The position numbers were made by a program, and so were the translations under genes. From Myxococcales bacterium (GTDB lineage Bacteria; Myxococcota_A; Polyangia; Polyangiales; Polyangiaceae), in the NCBI GenBank assembly GCA_016706225.1, contig JADJKB010000021.1, forward strand, positions 1,054,001-1,118,000: DNA of 64,000 nt, read 5' to 3'. Below are positions 17,088-25,638 of the stretch, one piece after another (within the stretch, counting starts at the first letter, position 1; each line of letters opens with the position of its first letter). The notes beneath the pieces are model-generated. The model was not told the origin of the DNA. It worked only from the letters and a program-made list of their open reading frames with translations, and searched no databases.

Positions 17088-17966
17088 TCAACCGCAGACG
17101 AACGCAAGCGCCAAGCCCCCGAGCCCGGGATTGTATTTGCACACCCCCGAGTCGCAGTTGTCACTGAGGCACTCGGCATCGCTCGTGCAGCTCTCGTCGT
17201 CAGCGCGCCGAGGCTCACAGGTCTTCGTGCTCTCGACGCAGTAGGTCGTCGAATCACACTCGTCGTTCGTGGTTCCGGTGCAGGTGCTGCCGGCCGTCAG
17301 CCTCGGTGCGCAGAGGTCGTTCGAGCAGTAGGCCGCATCGACGCAGTCCTGGGAGAACGAACAAGCCTGACCGACCGCCGCTCGCTTCTTGCAGACCTGA
17401 CCGCTGCAGTGAAGTCCAGCATCGTAGTCACAGAGCAAGATCTGATTGTCGACGGCGTTGCCCGACCAGCTCCTGGCGCTCCCATGTTTTTCGCCGATGC
17501 AGGCCGCGCCCTCCGCGGCCAAGACGAAGGTTGCGCAAAGCCCGGTGTCGGAGCTGAAGTCCTGATCGCAGGTCGCATCGCCAGCGCACTCACCGGAGCT
17601 CGTGCAGCTGGCCCCCGGTTTCTTGGATCCACCCGACGAGCTCTTGGGAAACGCCTTGTCGCAGGACTCCGGCGACTTGGTCTTGAAGTCGCAGAAGCTG
17701 GGCTCTTTGGCCAGCGCCTCGTACTCCTTCAGACACTGATCTGCCAGAGCACTACTGGTAGGGCGTGCGCTCCCGTAGAGCGCTCGGCAGAAACTCTGGT
17801 CGCCCTCCATTCCGGCCTTCACACAGCACGGCTTGAACACGGCGCAGAAGCGCTCCGCGAAATCGTTCGAGTCGTCCGACGAACAGCCAAGAGCGGAGAG
17901 CGTGAGGCCGAAAAGGCCGCTCAGGAACAAGCACCTGGATGACATACGAACCAACCGATGGGTCAT
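17088..17966 (-). CDS. Cys-rich lipoprotein
   Basis: A 292-residue lipoprotein. The chosen ATG at 17966 has GAGGTG 6 nt upstream; a second ATG at 17945 is possible. The signal peptide ends SALGC. The mature part contains regularly spaced Cys pairs in modules such as CTSSGECAGDATCDQDF, CSFSQDCVDAAYCSNDLC, CTGTTNDECDSTTYC and CTSDAECLSDNCDSGVC, a repeated pattern of small disulfide knots. It ends in a hydrophobic GLALAFVCG. No known enzymatic domain; likely periplasmic or surface exposed. Confidence 0.85.
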   Translation of the reverse strand: MTHRLVRMSSRCLFLSGLFGLTLSALGCSSDDSNDFAERFCAVFKPCCVKAGMEGDQSFCRALYGSARPTSSALADQCLKEYEALAKEPSFCDFKTKSPESCDKAFPKSSSGGSKKPGASCTSSGECAGDATCDQDFSSDTGLCATFVLAAEGAACIGEKHGSARSWSGNAVDNQILLCDYDAGLHCSGQVCKKRAAVGQACSFSQDCVDAAYCSNDLCAPRLTAGSTCTGTTNDECDSTTYCVESTKTCEPRRADDESCTSDAECLSDNCDSGVCKYNPGLGGLALAFVCG

Positions 17967-18166
17967 GTCGCACACCTCAGCAGATTTCGTGCCGGCGCGT
18001 CCGAGGTGCCGGCCGAAGGCAAGGAAGCACGGGGCACCGGGGTTTTCTTGCGCCATCGCGCGGACACGCATGCGCGGGCGGACGTCGGAGCGTCACACGT
18101 GACGCAGCCAGGGTTACGCTCCGGTCGCCGCTGGCCGCAGCGCGCGGCCGTGGGTCCCGGCGTCCT

Positions 18167-19333
18167 TCAGACGAGGTCGAGCACCCGCCCCACCACGAAC
18201 TTCAGATAACGCCCTTCGAGGTGCTGCGCAAAGACCGGGTGGTCAGCGGGCTGCCCCGCATCGTGAATGATCTGGAACCGGCGTCGGGCCCGGGCGGCCG
18301 CGTCCGCCAGGGTCTGACGGAACGCCTCCGGCCCCACCTGCGAGGTGCAGCTCGCCGCGGCATAGAGCCCGCCCGGCGCCGTGACCCGTAGCCCCATCGA
18401 GTTGAGCTTCACGTAGGCGCGCAGGGCTTGTTTCTGCTGTTGTTTCTGGCGGGCGAAGCTCGGCGGATCCGAGATCACGAGATCCCAGGTCAATGCTCGT
18501 CGCCGCGCCTGGTCCAGGAACTCGAACACGTCTTTCACGACGAAATCGTGGGCGTCGGCGGCGAGGCCATTGAGACGGAAATTCTCCTGCGCCGCGACCA
18601 TCGCCTGCTCCGCGACGTCCACGCTGGTGACATGAGTTGCTCCGCCGAGGGCAGCGTGCAGCGAAAAAGCTCCCGTGTAGGCGAACAGGTTGAGCACCCG
18701 CTGGCCCGCGGCGACCTCGCCGACGAATCGGCGGTTCTCACGATGATCGAGGAACAGCCCCGTCTTCTGCCCAACCGCGAGGTCCGCCCGCATCCGCACG
18801 CCGTGTTCCTCGATCAGCAGCTCCGTCGGCGGCAGCCGTCCCCAGACCAGCTCGATCCGCTCCTCGCCTTCGCGCCCCCGGCGCACGACGCCGGAGAGCT
18901 CGGTCGTCTCTCGCAGCGCGTCGGCCACCCAGCTGGCGATCTGCCCAAGGCCATCGGCGTAGACCACCATCATCGCGAAACGACCGTAGAGGTCGACGGT
19001 GATTCCGGGCAGCCCGTCCCCTTCCCCGAAGATCCACCGGTACGCCGTCGTGCGCTGGCTCCTGAGCGGGGCCCGGAGCTCCCAGGCCTCGCGCACTCGC
19101 GCGGCCACCCAGGTCGCGCTCGGCGGTTCCCGGGTCGAGTAGATCCGGAGTGCGATCTGCGACGACGCATCCCAGACCGCAAACGCGGTGCAAGCACCGG
19201 CGCGGACTCGCACCACGCTGCCGGGCTCGGCGCTGAAACCCCGCGGCACGTGATCGCGGTAGACCCACGGGTGCCCCGACGCGAGGGCGGCTTCGAGAAA
19301 ACGAGGCAGCTCGATCTCGGGCAGGTTGGCCAT
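18167..19333 (-). CDS. Class I rRNA methyltransferase (RlmI/RlmK type)
   Basis: A 388-residue SAM-dependent RNA methyltransferase of the COG1092 type. An N-terminal PUA-like domain (residues about 1-75) precedes a Rossmann domain with the SAM motif VLNLFAYTGAFSLHAALGGA, the acidic VTSVDVAE, and the catalytic DPPSFARQ. E. coli RlmI methylates C5 of C1962 in 23S rRNA; the target here is inferred from family. It lies 57 bp downstream of the TlpA-like gene and may be the last gene of that operon. Confidence 0.92.
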   Translation of the reverse strand: MANLPEIELPRFLEAALASGHPWVYRDHVPRGFSAEPGSVVRVRAGACTAFAVWDASSQIALRIYSTREPPSATWVAARVREAWELRAPLRSQRTTAYRWIFGEGDGLPGITVDLYGRFAMMVVYADGLGQIASWVADALRETTELSGVVRRGREGEERIELVWGRLPPTELLIEEHGVRMRADLAVGQKTGLFLDHRENRRFVGEVAAGQRVLNLFAYTGAFSLHAALGGATHVTSVDVAEQAMVAAQENFRLNGLAADAHDFVVKDVFEFLDQARRRALTWDLVISDPPSFARQKQQQKQALRAYVKLNSMGLRVTAPGGLYAAASCTSQVGPEAFRQTLADAAARARRRFQIIHDAGQPADHPVFAQHLEGRYLKFVVGRVLDLV

Positions 19334-19390
19334 GGGGTGAAGGGGTTCTCCCAGATCGCGCCGGAGCAGTCGAGCGCCGTCTGGGCCGGC

Positions 19391-20068
19391 TCAGCCCCCG
19401 ACAATCTCGGAGAGCGACGCGAAGTCGGAGTCCTCGACGGCGCCCTTGACCCGACAGCGAACCTTGCCCTCGGGATCAACCAGCAAGTGCGTCGGCAATT
19501 CAGGATCTTCCTCGATACCGGCTAGAGAGAGCCACTCTTGCCGCTCTTTGCCCTCTCTCAACCAGTAACTAGCGCGCACACCATTCGCCGGCGCTGCGCC
19601 CAGAGAGTCGTCCAGCTGTCGCTGGTCGTCGTCGAGCGAAACGAAGGTCAGGTCCAGCTTCTTGCCCGCCGCTCGCAGCTTCTTCTCGAAGTCGATCAGG
19701 CGCGGCATCTCCTCTTTGCAGGGCACACACCAGGCAGCCCAGAAGTTCACCCAGGTCCAGGCCCCCGCGCCGACCCGCGGCTTGCCCGGCAGCTGCCCGG
19801 CACCTGGTGCGTTGGCGCGAGAGATGGGCTTGTCGGGGAACCCTCTGCCGGGTTTGTCCAGCTCTCCCGTGCACAGCTTGCGAGGCGGTTTCCGCGGCCT
19901 CGGCGGCGTGACCGCGGAGGCGCGTGAAGTCGGGGTGCTCGCGGGCGCAGCGACGGTGGCGCTCACGACCTGGCTCCGCTGTCCGGTCGCTCCCGGCTCG
20001 CGCTTTTTGTCGTCGTTGCAAGCGACGGAAAGTAGCGCAAACAGCGTTACAACCGGCAGTCGACCCAC
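19391..20068 (-). CDS. TlpA-like thioredoxin-fold lipoprotein
   Basis: A 225-residue lipoprotein. The GTG at 20068 gives a compact signal peptide with lipobox SVAC (Cys17) and overlaps the upstream stop by 22 nt. After a Pro/Thr-rich linker, a thioredoxin-fold domain carries the redox motif WCVPC at about residues 113-117, then the strands LTFVSLDDD and LPTHLLVDPEGKV with a cis-Pro. TlpA-type proteins reduce or oxidise substrate thiols outside the cytoplasmic membrane. With the VKOR fusion and OmpA-like protein upstream it forms a three-gene envelope redox operon. Confidence 0.88.
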   Translation of the reverse strand: MGRLPVVTLFALLSVACNDDKKREPGATGQRSQVVSATVAAPASTPTSRASAVTPPRPRKPPRKLCTGELDKPGRGFPDKPISRANAPGAGQLPGKPRVGAGAWTWVNFWAAWCVPCKEEMPRLIDFEKKLRAAGKKLDLTFVSLDDDQRQLDDSLGAAPANGVRASYWLREGKERQEWLSLAGIEEDPELPTHLLVDPEGKVRCRVKGAVEDSDFASLSEIVGG

Positions 20069-20754
20069 GAGACGAAAGCGGAGCGGTTGATGGACTCTTG
20101 GTCGCATTTCTTCCCGGCGCGGGAGTTCGGCCACGTGCAGTACTCCTTCGACAACTGAGCGAATTCGTTTCCCAGCCACAAGAGTCCCACCTTCTTCTCG
20201 ATTTCCGGATCTTTGGAGACTTCCTTCAGGAAGTACATGATCGAGTTCGCGCGACGGTGGGAGAGCGCTCGATTCTTGTCGGCCGAGCCCGTCTTGGACG
20301 CGCGCGCGACCACGAAGAAGTAGCGGGCCCCCTTGCGGTCTGCCCAGCGGTCGCCCAACAACTTCTTGGCCTCGTCGTCCAGCTCGTCCTTGGCGGTGTC
20401 GAACAAGACGACCCCGCCGCGGTCCTTCAGCGGCGTGAAGAGCTCGTTGAAGTCGTCGTCGTCGATCGATGCAAACGTCTTCACGTCTGCCGGTTTGCAC
20501 CCACGCCGGTCGTCGGCGCCGGCTAGACCGCACGAATGCAGGACCCGCTCGAGCACCTGCTTGAACTTCGGCGTGCAATAGGCCACCTCGGCGTGATCAG
20601 CGATGGCAGCTTTGGGTTTCTCCGCATCGGGGGTCGCCAGCCGCTCACCCGCTCCGCGCACCGCAGCCCGAACCGAGAGCGACAGGGCCCCGAGCGCCCC
20701 GAGCGTCAGGAGTGCACCGACCAGCGGAGCCACGAACCTCGCCTGGGTGCTCAT
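20047..20754 (-). CDS. OmpA-like periplasmic protein with N-terminal anchor
   Basis: A 235-residue protein with an N-terminal hydrophobic helix (about residues 8-30) that may be an uncleaved anchor. The C-terminal half has OmpA/MotB-like features: VVLFDTAKDELDDEAKKLL, RYFFVVARASKTGS and NRALSHRRANSIMYFL, the last matching the peptidoglycan-binding N-x3-S-x2-R-A-x3 pattern. Several Cys residues (CTPKF, HSCG, GCKP, YCTWP, KKCDQ, DCRL) are unusual for OmpA domains and would be oxidation substrates for its redox neighbours. Start overlaps the VKOR stop by 4 nt. Confidence 0.78.
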   Translation of the reverse strand: MSTQARFVAPLVGALLTLGALGALSLSVRAAVRGAGERLATPDAEKPKAAIADHAEVAYCTPKFKQVLERVLHSCGLAGADDRRGCKPADVKTFASIDDDDFNELFTPLKDRGGVVLFDTAKDELDDEAKKLLGDRWADRKGARYFFVVARASKTGSADKNRALSHRRANSIMYFLKEVSKDPEIEKKVGLLWLGNEFAQLSKEYCTWPNSRAGKKCDQESINRSAFVSWVDCRL

Positions 20755-21974
20755 GGGGAGAGCTCCGGGGCCAGCTGCCGCAACGTGTAGCGCAGGCCCA
20801 TGTCCGTGTCTTCGTCGCAGATGCGCTGCTTCCTGACGAAGACCTGGGGCGTCGAGACGGCCACGGCGTTATCCGTGGCGAACTGCAAGTGGTTATTCAG
20901 AATCTGTTTCGTCTCCTTCGAGTCGACACACTTCAGCATCTCGGCGCCCCAGCGTTTTTCGATCAGAGCGCGCAGCGTGGGAGCACCGGCTTTGCCGGCC
21001 CGGGTCAGCGTATCTTGTTCGTCGTACGACCACTCGAGCACCTGCCGCGCTCGGTCCTTGCCGCAGATGACGGCCTTGCTCACGATGCAAGCGCCGGGGT
21101 GCATCGCGCTCGACAGCATCCAGTTACACTCGCTGTCGAGGGGCATGAGCGCGAGCTGCACGTCCAGGCGATCGAGCACACCCTCGATGGCCAGGCGCTG
21201 GTGAAACGCACGGCAGGTCGGGCACAGCGGGTCCTCGAAGAACAGCGCCGGCAAGACCATGCGACTGCCGGTCATCCGCAAGAGACCGTCCGCCGCGCCG
21301 GGGTCCTTCTTGAGCGTGCCGCACTTGTCGAGGTACGGCCGGTGATCCGGCATTGCGCTGGCGTAGACCGCCGCCGGCACCAGAGTGACCGCGCCGAGTG
21401 CAGGTAGAAAAGCCAGAGGCACCAACCAACTGCCCTGCGGCCGCTCGACGGACTCAGCGTAGGCCGCCGACGCTTGCCTCCGATTCCCTAGCAGTCCGAG
21501 CAGCGCGCCGAGCGCGAGCAGAAACGAAGAGATGTAGATGCCGACGCAGGTCTTGCAAAACGAGCCCAGCTGGGTCGCACTGATGATTGCCATCCCGATG
21601 GACACCAGGAGTGGAGTGACCCCGACCGCGGCAAAAAAACCCACGGCGCGCCGTGGTGCCTTGGCTCCCGCGAGCAGCAGGTAGAGCGCGAACCCGGCGA
21701 AGAAGGTGAACGAGCCGAGAGCAAACAGGGAGATCGGGATCCCTCCCCAGTACTTGTCGCGGAAGAACGCGGCGTAGGGGCTGTACATCGCGGTCCGGCA
21801 GGCTTCGGCGGCATCCGTCGGCGCAGCGCCAGGGATGAAGCTGCAATGCAGATCGTGAAGTCGCCGATCGAGGTGCGACGAATAGTCGAGCGTGGAGTTC
21901 GCAGCGAACGTCAGCCCAAGGCCGGAGGCCGTGAGCGCGATGGCTGCGGGGAGTCTCGAGTTGGGACCAAACAT
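20751..21974 (-). CDS. VKOR-thioredoxin fusion (disulfide-forming enzyme)
   Basis: A 407-residue protein with start at MFGPNSRLP. The first 200 residues are a vitamin-K-epoxide-reductase (VKOR) domain with about five membrane helices: loop cysteines at about 44 and 59, and the quinone-proximal CKTC at 140-143. The C-terminal part is a DsbA-like thioredoxin fold with the active-site CPTC at 251-254. Bacterial VKOR fusions pass electrons from exported thiols to quinones, generating disulfides. It is the first gene of the operon and plausibly oxidises the many Cys-rich exoproteins of this organism (inference). Confidence 0.9.
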   Translation of the reverse strand: MFGPNSRLPAAIALTASGLGLTFAANSTLDYSSHLDRRLHDLHCSFIPGAAPTDAAEACRTAMYSPYAAFFRDKYWGGIPISLFALGSFTFFAGFALYLLLAGAKAPRRAVGFFAAVGVTPLLVSIGMAIISATQLGSFCKTCVGIYISSFLLALGALLGLLGNRRQASAAYAESVERPQGSWLVPLAFLPALGAVTLVPAAVYASAMPDHRPYLDKCGTLKKDPGAADGLLRMTGSRMVLPALFFEDPLCPTCRAFHQRLAIEGVLDRLDVQLALMPLDSECNWMLSSAMHPGACIVSKAVICGKDRARQVLEWSYDEQDTLTRAGKAGAPTLRALIEKRWGAEMLKCVDSKETKQILNNHLQFATDNAVAVSTPQVFVRKQRICDEDTDMGLRYTLRQLAPELSP

Positions 21975-22193
21975 GGGAGAGTCAGGGCACCTGGATTGTG
22001 AACGCCGAACCCGGCGCCCAAGAGCCCGGAAGGCATGGCAGAAGGCACACGACCGAGTCAAATCGACCGGGTAATTCCCGCTCATTCCGAGCATATGGGG
22101 CGTCCCGTGAGCAGGGCAGCCTCGAGAGAGGACGGGAGGTAGCGGGAGCCATCGTGTTGCCGCGCGCACCCAGAAAGTGCCGGGCAGTTCGAG

Positions 22194-22209
22194 CCTGAGC
22201 TATGCTTCG
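22194..22209 (+). promoter_or_regulatory. Candidate promoter with CTGAGCTAY motif
   Basis: CCTGAGCTATGCTTCG contains a -10-like TATGCT about 25 bp before the lipoprotein ATG at 22232. The CTGAGCTA core recurs at 23171 and 26659 before two other lipoprotein genes. Confidence 0.4.
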
Positions 22210-22231
22210 ATCTCTTGGATTGGGAGGCGTG

Positions 22232-23101
22232 ATGGCAAAGCTTTCGAGTGTCGGTGGTTTGGTGTTGGTGATGGCTGCGCTCGTCGCGCCAGCGTGTGGC
22301 GGCAACAGCGAGGACGACGCCAAGAAGTCCACCGGGGGAACCGGCGGTAGCAACACTGGCGGCACCAGCGGCGGTGGCACCTCGAGCGGTGGCTCGACCA
22401 GTGGCGGCACCGGAGGCGGCGTGGCCGGAGCCGGAGGCAGTGTGGCCGGAGCCGGAGGCAGCATGGCCGGGGCTGGAGGCAGTGTGGCCGGAGCCGGAGG
22501 CAGCATGGCCGGAGCTGGTGGCAGCATGGCCGGAGCTGGTGGCGCGAGCACCGGAGGCGCGAACACCGGAGGCGCGAACACCGGAGGCGCAAACACCGGA
22601 GGCGCGAACACCGGGGGCGCCAGCACCGGAGGCACGGGCGGCGGCGGGATCACCTGTCCGGCAACGGCGCAGGACAACGGCAACTGCCAGAACTCACTCC
22701 AGAACTGCACCTACGGCAATCAGCAGTGCACCTGCTACGGCGGTCACTGGGACTGCGATCCCTGCCCCACCGCAAAGCCGAACAACAACGCGCAGTGCCA
22801 GTCGACGGGCGCACAGTGCGTCTACGGCAGCGAGCAGTGCATGTGTTACGGCTTCGACTGGGACTGCGGCACCTGCCCCGCGACCCAGCCGACCGGGAGC
22901 TGTCAGCTGTTTGGCATCCGCTGTCAGTACGGTGCCAACGAATGCACGTGTAACAACGGTCAGTGGCAGTGTGGCAACGCCAACGGCTGTCCGGGCAATC
23001 CGCCGCAGTCGGGTGGCAACTGCAGCGTGCAGGCGGGGCAGGTCTGTACCTGGGGCGGCTTCCAGTGCGCGTGCGTGTCCAGTAAATGGTTCTGCGCTTG
23101 A
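22232..23101 (+). CDS. Repeat-rich lipoprotein, paralogue A
   Basis: A 289-residue lipoprotein: lipobox VAPAC (Cys22), then a long Gly-rich linker (residues 33-139) built of repeats. The C-terminal 145 residues hold four copies of a small Cys module of the form Cx(Y/W)GxxxCxCxxxxWxC (CTYGNQQCTCYGGHWDC; CVYGSEQCMCYGFDWDC; CQYGANECTCNNGQWQC; CTWGGFQCACVSSKWFC), separated by CP linkers. A GGGAGG ribosome site lies at 22222-22227. It is a tandem paralogue of the next gene. The module is not recognised as a named family; secreted adhesion or binding is possible. Confidence 0.85.
   Translation: MAKLSSVGGLVLVMAALVAPACGGNSEDDAKKSTGGTGGSNTGGTSGGGTSSGGSTSGGTGGGVAGAGGSVAGAGGSMAGAGGSVAGAGGSMAGAGGSMAGAGGASTGGANTGGANTGGANTGGANTGGASTGGTGGGGITCPATAQDNGNCQNSLQNCTYGNQQCTCYGGHWDCDPCPTAKPNNNAQCQSTGAQCVYGSEQCMCYGFDWDCGTCPATQPTGSCQLFGIRCQYGANECTCNNGQWQCGNANGCPGNPPQSGGNCSVQAGQVCTWGGFQCACVSSKWFCA
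22421..22546 (+). repeat. Six copies of a 21-bp in-frame repeat
   Basis: Encodes (V/M)AGAGGS six times (residues 64-105 of paralogue A). Copies differ by a few bases, so the array is partly degenerate. Confidence 0.9.
22547..22636 (+). repeat. Six copies of a 15-bp in-frame repeat
   Basis: Encodes (S/N)TGGA/T six times (residues 106-135 of paralogue A), directly following the 21-bp array. The central four copies are nearly identical. Confidence 0.9.
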
Positions 23102-23170
23102 GAAGTGAGCTCGGCGCGTCCCTCGCGCTCCTCTTGGTCGCCTCGCAGCAGATTGCACCGGGTTCCCAAT

Positions 23171-23186
23171 CTGAGCTACCTTCATC
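23171..23186 (+). promoter_or_regulatory. Candidate promoter with CTGAGCTAY motif
   Basis: CTGAGCTACCTTCATC lies 28 bp before the ATG at 23210; TTGCAC at 23154-23159 could be a -35 with 16-bp spacing to TACCTT. Confidence 0.4.
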
Positions 23187-23209
23187 TCGGGTCTGGGTAG
23201 GAGGCGAGA

Positions 23210-24103
23210 ATGTCTAAGCTTACGAGTTTGGGATGGGCGAGTGTGGTTTCGGCGCTGCTCGTGGCAACCGCTTGCGGCGGTGATAGCGAAGGCGACACCA
23301 AGGCAACCGGCGGCACCGGCGGGAAGAACACCGGCGGCACCTCGGGCGGCGGTACTTCCAGCGGAGGCGGCGGATCCGGCGGCGGCACAGCCGGCGCGGG
23401 TGGCGGCACAGCTGGCGCGGGCGGCGGCACGGCCGGCGCAGGCGGTGGCACGGCGGGCGCAGGCGGCGGCACCGCGGGCGCAGGCGGCGGTACGGCGGGC
23501 GCGGGTGGCGGCGCGGCGGGCGCAGGCGGAGCAACCGGCGGCGCGGCGGGCACCGGCGGCGCGGGCGGAACGACCGGCGGCACCGGCGGCACCGGTGGCG
23601 CAACGGGGGGAACCGGAGGCACGGGCGGCGGCGGCCCGACCTGTCCAGGGACTCAGCCGCAGAGCAATTCTCAGTGCACGACTCCGCTCCAGAACTGCAC
23701 GTTCAACAACCAACAGTGCACCTGCTTCGGCGGAACGTGGGACTGTGATCCGTGTCCAACAAATAAACCGACCGTCGCCGCCAACTGCAACAGCTTCGGC
23801 ACCGACACGGCGCAGTGCTTCTACGGCACCGACCAATGCATGTGTTACAACGGCGACTGGGACTGCGGAACCTGCCCGGCAACGCAGCCGACCGGCAGCT
23901 GCGGCAAGCTGAGTGGCATCCGTTGCATGTACGGGGCGGGCCAGTGTACGTGCAACAACGGCAACTGGTCGTGCACTGGTGGCAGCGCATGTCCAGGCGC
24001 CCCGCCGCAATCGGGGAGCAACTGCACCCTCGCTGCGGGTCAGGTCTGCACCTGGGGCGGCCTGCAGTGCACCTGTGTGACGAACAAGTGGTTCTGCACC
24101 TGA
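23210..24103 (+). CDS. Repeat-rich lipoprotein, paralogue B
   Basis: A 297-residue lipoprotein with the same plan as its upstream neighbour: lipobox VATAC (Cys22), a Gly/Thr/Ala linker made mostly of TAGAGGG repeats, and four Cys modules (CTFNNQQCTCFGGTWDC; CFYGTDQCMCYNGDWDC; CMYGAGQCTCNNGNWSC; CTWGGLQCTCVTNKWFC). The Cys domains of the two paralogues are much more alike than their linkers, as expected if the linkers evolve by repeat slippage. GGAGG precedes the ATG at optimal distance. A terminator-like hairpin lies at 24127-24163. Confidence 0.85.
   Translation: MSKLTSLGWASVVSALLVATACGGDSEGDTKATGGTGGKNTGGTSGGGTSSGGGGSGGGTAGAGGGTAGAGGGTAGAGGGTAGAGGGTAGAGGGTAGAGGGAAGAGGATGGAAGTGGAGGTTGGTGGTGGATGGTGGTGGGGPTCPGTQPQSNSQCTTPLQNCTFNNQQCTCFGGTWDCDPCPTNKPTVAANCNSFGTDTAQCFYGTDQCMCYNGDWDCGTCPATQPTGSCGKLSGIRCMYGAGQCTCNNGNWSCTGGSACPGAPPQSGSNCTLAAGQVCTWGGLQCTCVTNKWFCT
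23387..23533 (+). repeat. Seven copies of a 21-bp in-frame repeat
   Basis: Encodes TAGAGGG six times plus a variant AAGAGGA (residues 60-108 of paralogue B). It is related to, but distinct from, the 21-bp array of paralogue A. Confidence 0.88.
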
Positions 24104-24126
24104 CAGCGCGCGCAACGTGATCCGAT

Positions 24127-24163
24127 GCCCCGGCCGCAATTGTGGCTCGGGGCTTCGTCTTTT
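24127..24163 (+). terminator. Hairpin with T-rich tail
   Basis: GCCCCGGCC pairs with GGC-T-CGGGGC (one bulged T), followed by TTCGTCTTTT. It lies 24 bp after the paralogue B stop on the plus strand. Confidence 0.65.
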
Positions 24164-24286
24164 GGTGGTCGCGTGGGTTGACCTCGCGCCATCCCGGCCC
24201 AAGAGTTTCGGCCTTGATTCTTGGGTGCGGCAGCTGTCTTGCCGCAGGAGCGCGCTGGTCGGGCCGCCAGCGGTCGCAAACGAACC

Positions 24287-25597
24287 ATGCGCCCCGATCC
24301 ATCCGCCGAAGCCAAGTTGACCGAGGATCCGGAGCCCAGTCGTCGAGACGGCTGGCGCCCTGCACGCCGAATCGCGCGGCGCTTGCTGCGCCCCGTCGAG
24401 AGCTTTCTGGCAATCGAGGCGGCGAGCGGGATCATTCTGCTGTGCGCCGCACTGCTGGCTCTCGGGTGGGCCAATTCACCGTGGAGCAGCAGCTACGAAG
24501 CACTCTGGCACATCCCCATCGGCGCCACGCTCGGCAGGTGGAGCTTCCAGCGAGACGTGCACTTCTGGATCAACGACGGGCTGATGGCGGTGTTCTTCTT
24601 CGTCGTTGGTTTGGAGATCCGACGCGAGATGCACAAGGGCGAGCTCAGCGAGCTCCGCCGCGCCGCGTTCCCCCTCGCCGCAGCGGTCGGTGGCATGCTG
24701 GCGCCAGCCTTGATCTTCGCGCTGCTCAATCGAGGCCTGCCGAGCTCCAGCGGGTGGGGAGTCCCAATGGCCACCGACATCGCCTTTGCGGTCGGCGTGC
24801 TCGCGCTCTTGGGCCGCAGGGTGCCACCGGCGCTGCGAGTGCTCCTCCTGGCGCTTGCGGTCATCGACGACGTCGGCGCCATCCTGGTGATCGCCATCTT
24901 CTATTCCACTGGCGTGCAGCTGACCGGGTTCGCCATCGCGGCCGGCGGCATCCTCGGTATCGTGATCTTGCAAGGCTTCCGCGTGCGCTCCACCGTCGCT
25001 TACGCGCTACCGGCAATCGTCGTCTGGGCCGGCATCTACAAGAGCGGCGTTCACCCGACGCTGGCTGGCGTCCTCGTCGGTCTGATGACACCCGTGCGCG
25101 CGCTCCCGGGCGAAAGGCGTTCGCCGGTGGAGAACCTCGAGGGGCAACTGCACGGAGTCGTCGCGTACTGGATCATGCCGCTTTTTGCCTTGGCCAACGC
25201 CGGGGTACCCCTGGCCGGAGTCGCCATCGACGGCGACGGTGCGCTGCTCTTCTCCGGCGTCACGCTCGGACTGGTGCTGGGCAAACCCCTGGGGATTGCC
25301 GGCATGGCGTGGCTCGCCAATCGCGCGGGGTTTGCACTCCGCCCGCGCGGCGTGCAGTGGAGCGGGGTATTGGTCGTGGGACTCGTCGGGGGCATCGGCT
25401 TCACGATGTCGTTGTTCGTGGCCGACCTCGCTTTCCCACCGGGCAAGCTGCTCGAGACCGCGAAGCTCGCAGTGCTGGTAGCCTCGGGCCTCGCAGCCGT
25501 GCTGGGACTCGGTGTCGGGCGACTGGTCCTCAAACAGTCTGTGGACCCCAAGGCCGCACGGTCGGCCCACGAGGCCGAGACATCGACCGAGGCCTGA
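24287..25597 (+). CDS. nhaA: Na+/H+ antiporter NhaA
   Basis: A 436-residue inner-membrane antiporter exchanging Na+ (or Li+) for protons to control internal pH and sodium. Family signatures are the early FWINDGLMAVFFFVVGLEIRR stretch, MATDIAFAVGVLALLG with Asp164, and VIDDVGAI with the paired ion-binding Asp194-Asp195. About 12 hydrophobic segments are visible. The N-terminal 35 residues are polar and basic and longer than in E. coli NhaA. Start ATG 24287 was chosen over an upstream ATG lacking family similarity. It appears monocistronic. Confidence 0.96.
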   Translation: MRPDPSAEAKLTEDPEPSRRDGWRPARRIARRLLRPVESFLAIEAASGIILLCAALLALGWANSPWSSSYEALWHIPIGATLGRWSFQRDVHFWINDGLMAVFFFVVGLEIRREMHKGELSELRRAAFPLAAAVGGMLAPALIFALLNRGLPSSSGWGVPMATDIAFAVGVLALLGRRVPPALRVLLLALAVIDDVGAILVIAIFYSTGVQLTGFAIAAGGILGIVILQGFRVRSTVAYALPAIVVWAGIYKSGVHPTLAGVLVGLMTPVRALPGERRSPVENLEGQLHGVVAYWIMPLFALANAGVPLAGVAIDGDGALLFSGVTLGLVLGKPLGIAGMAWLANRAGFALRPRGVQWSGVLVVGLVGGIGFTMSLFVADLAFPPGKLLETAKLAVLVASGLAAVLGLGVGRLVLKQSVDPKAARSAHEAETSTEA

Positions 25598-25638
25598 ACA
25601 CCCCTCGACGTGTCCAGCCGGCGCGCTAGGCTTTTCTC

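Noticed and set aside
22421..23533. CRISPR-like array from regularly spaced 21-bp repeats
   Set aside because: Units are contiguous, in frame and lack spacers; they encode Gly-rich linkers.
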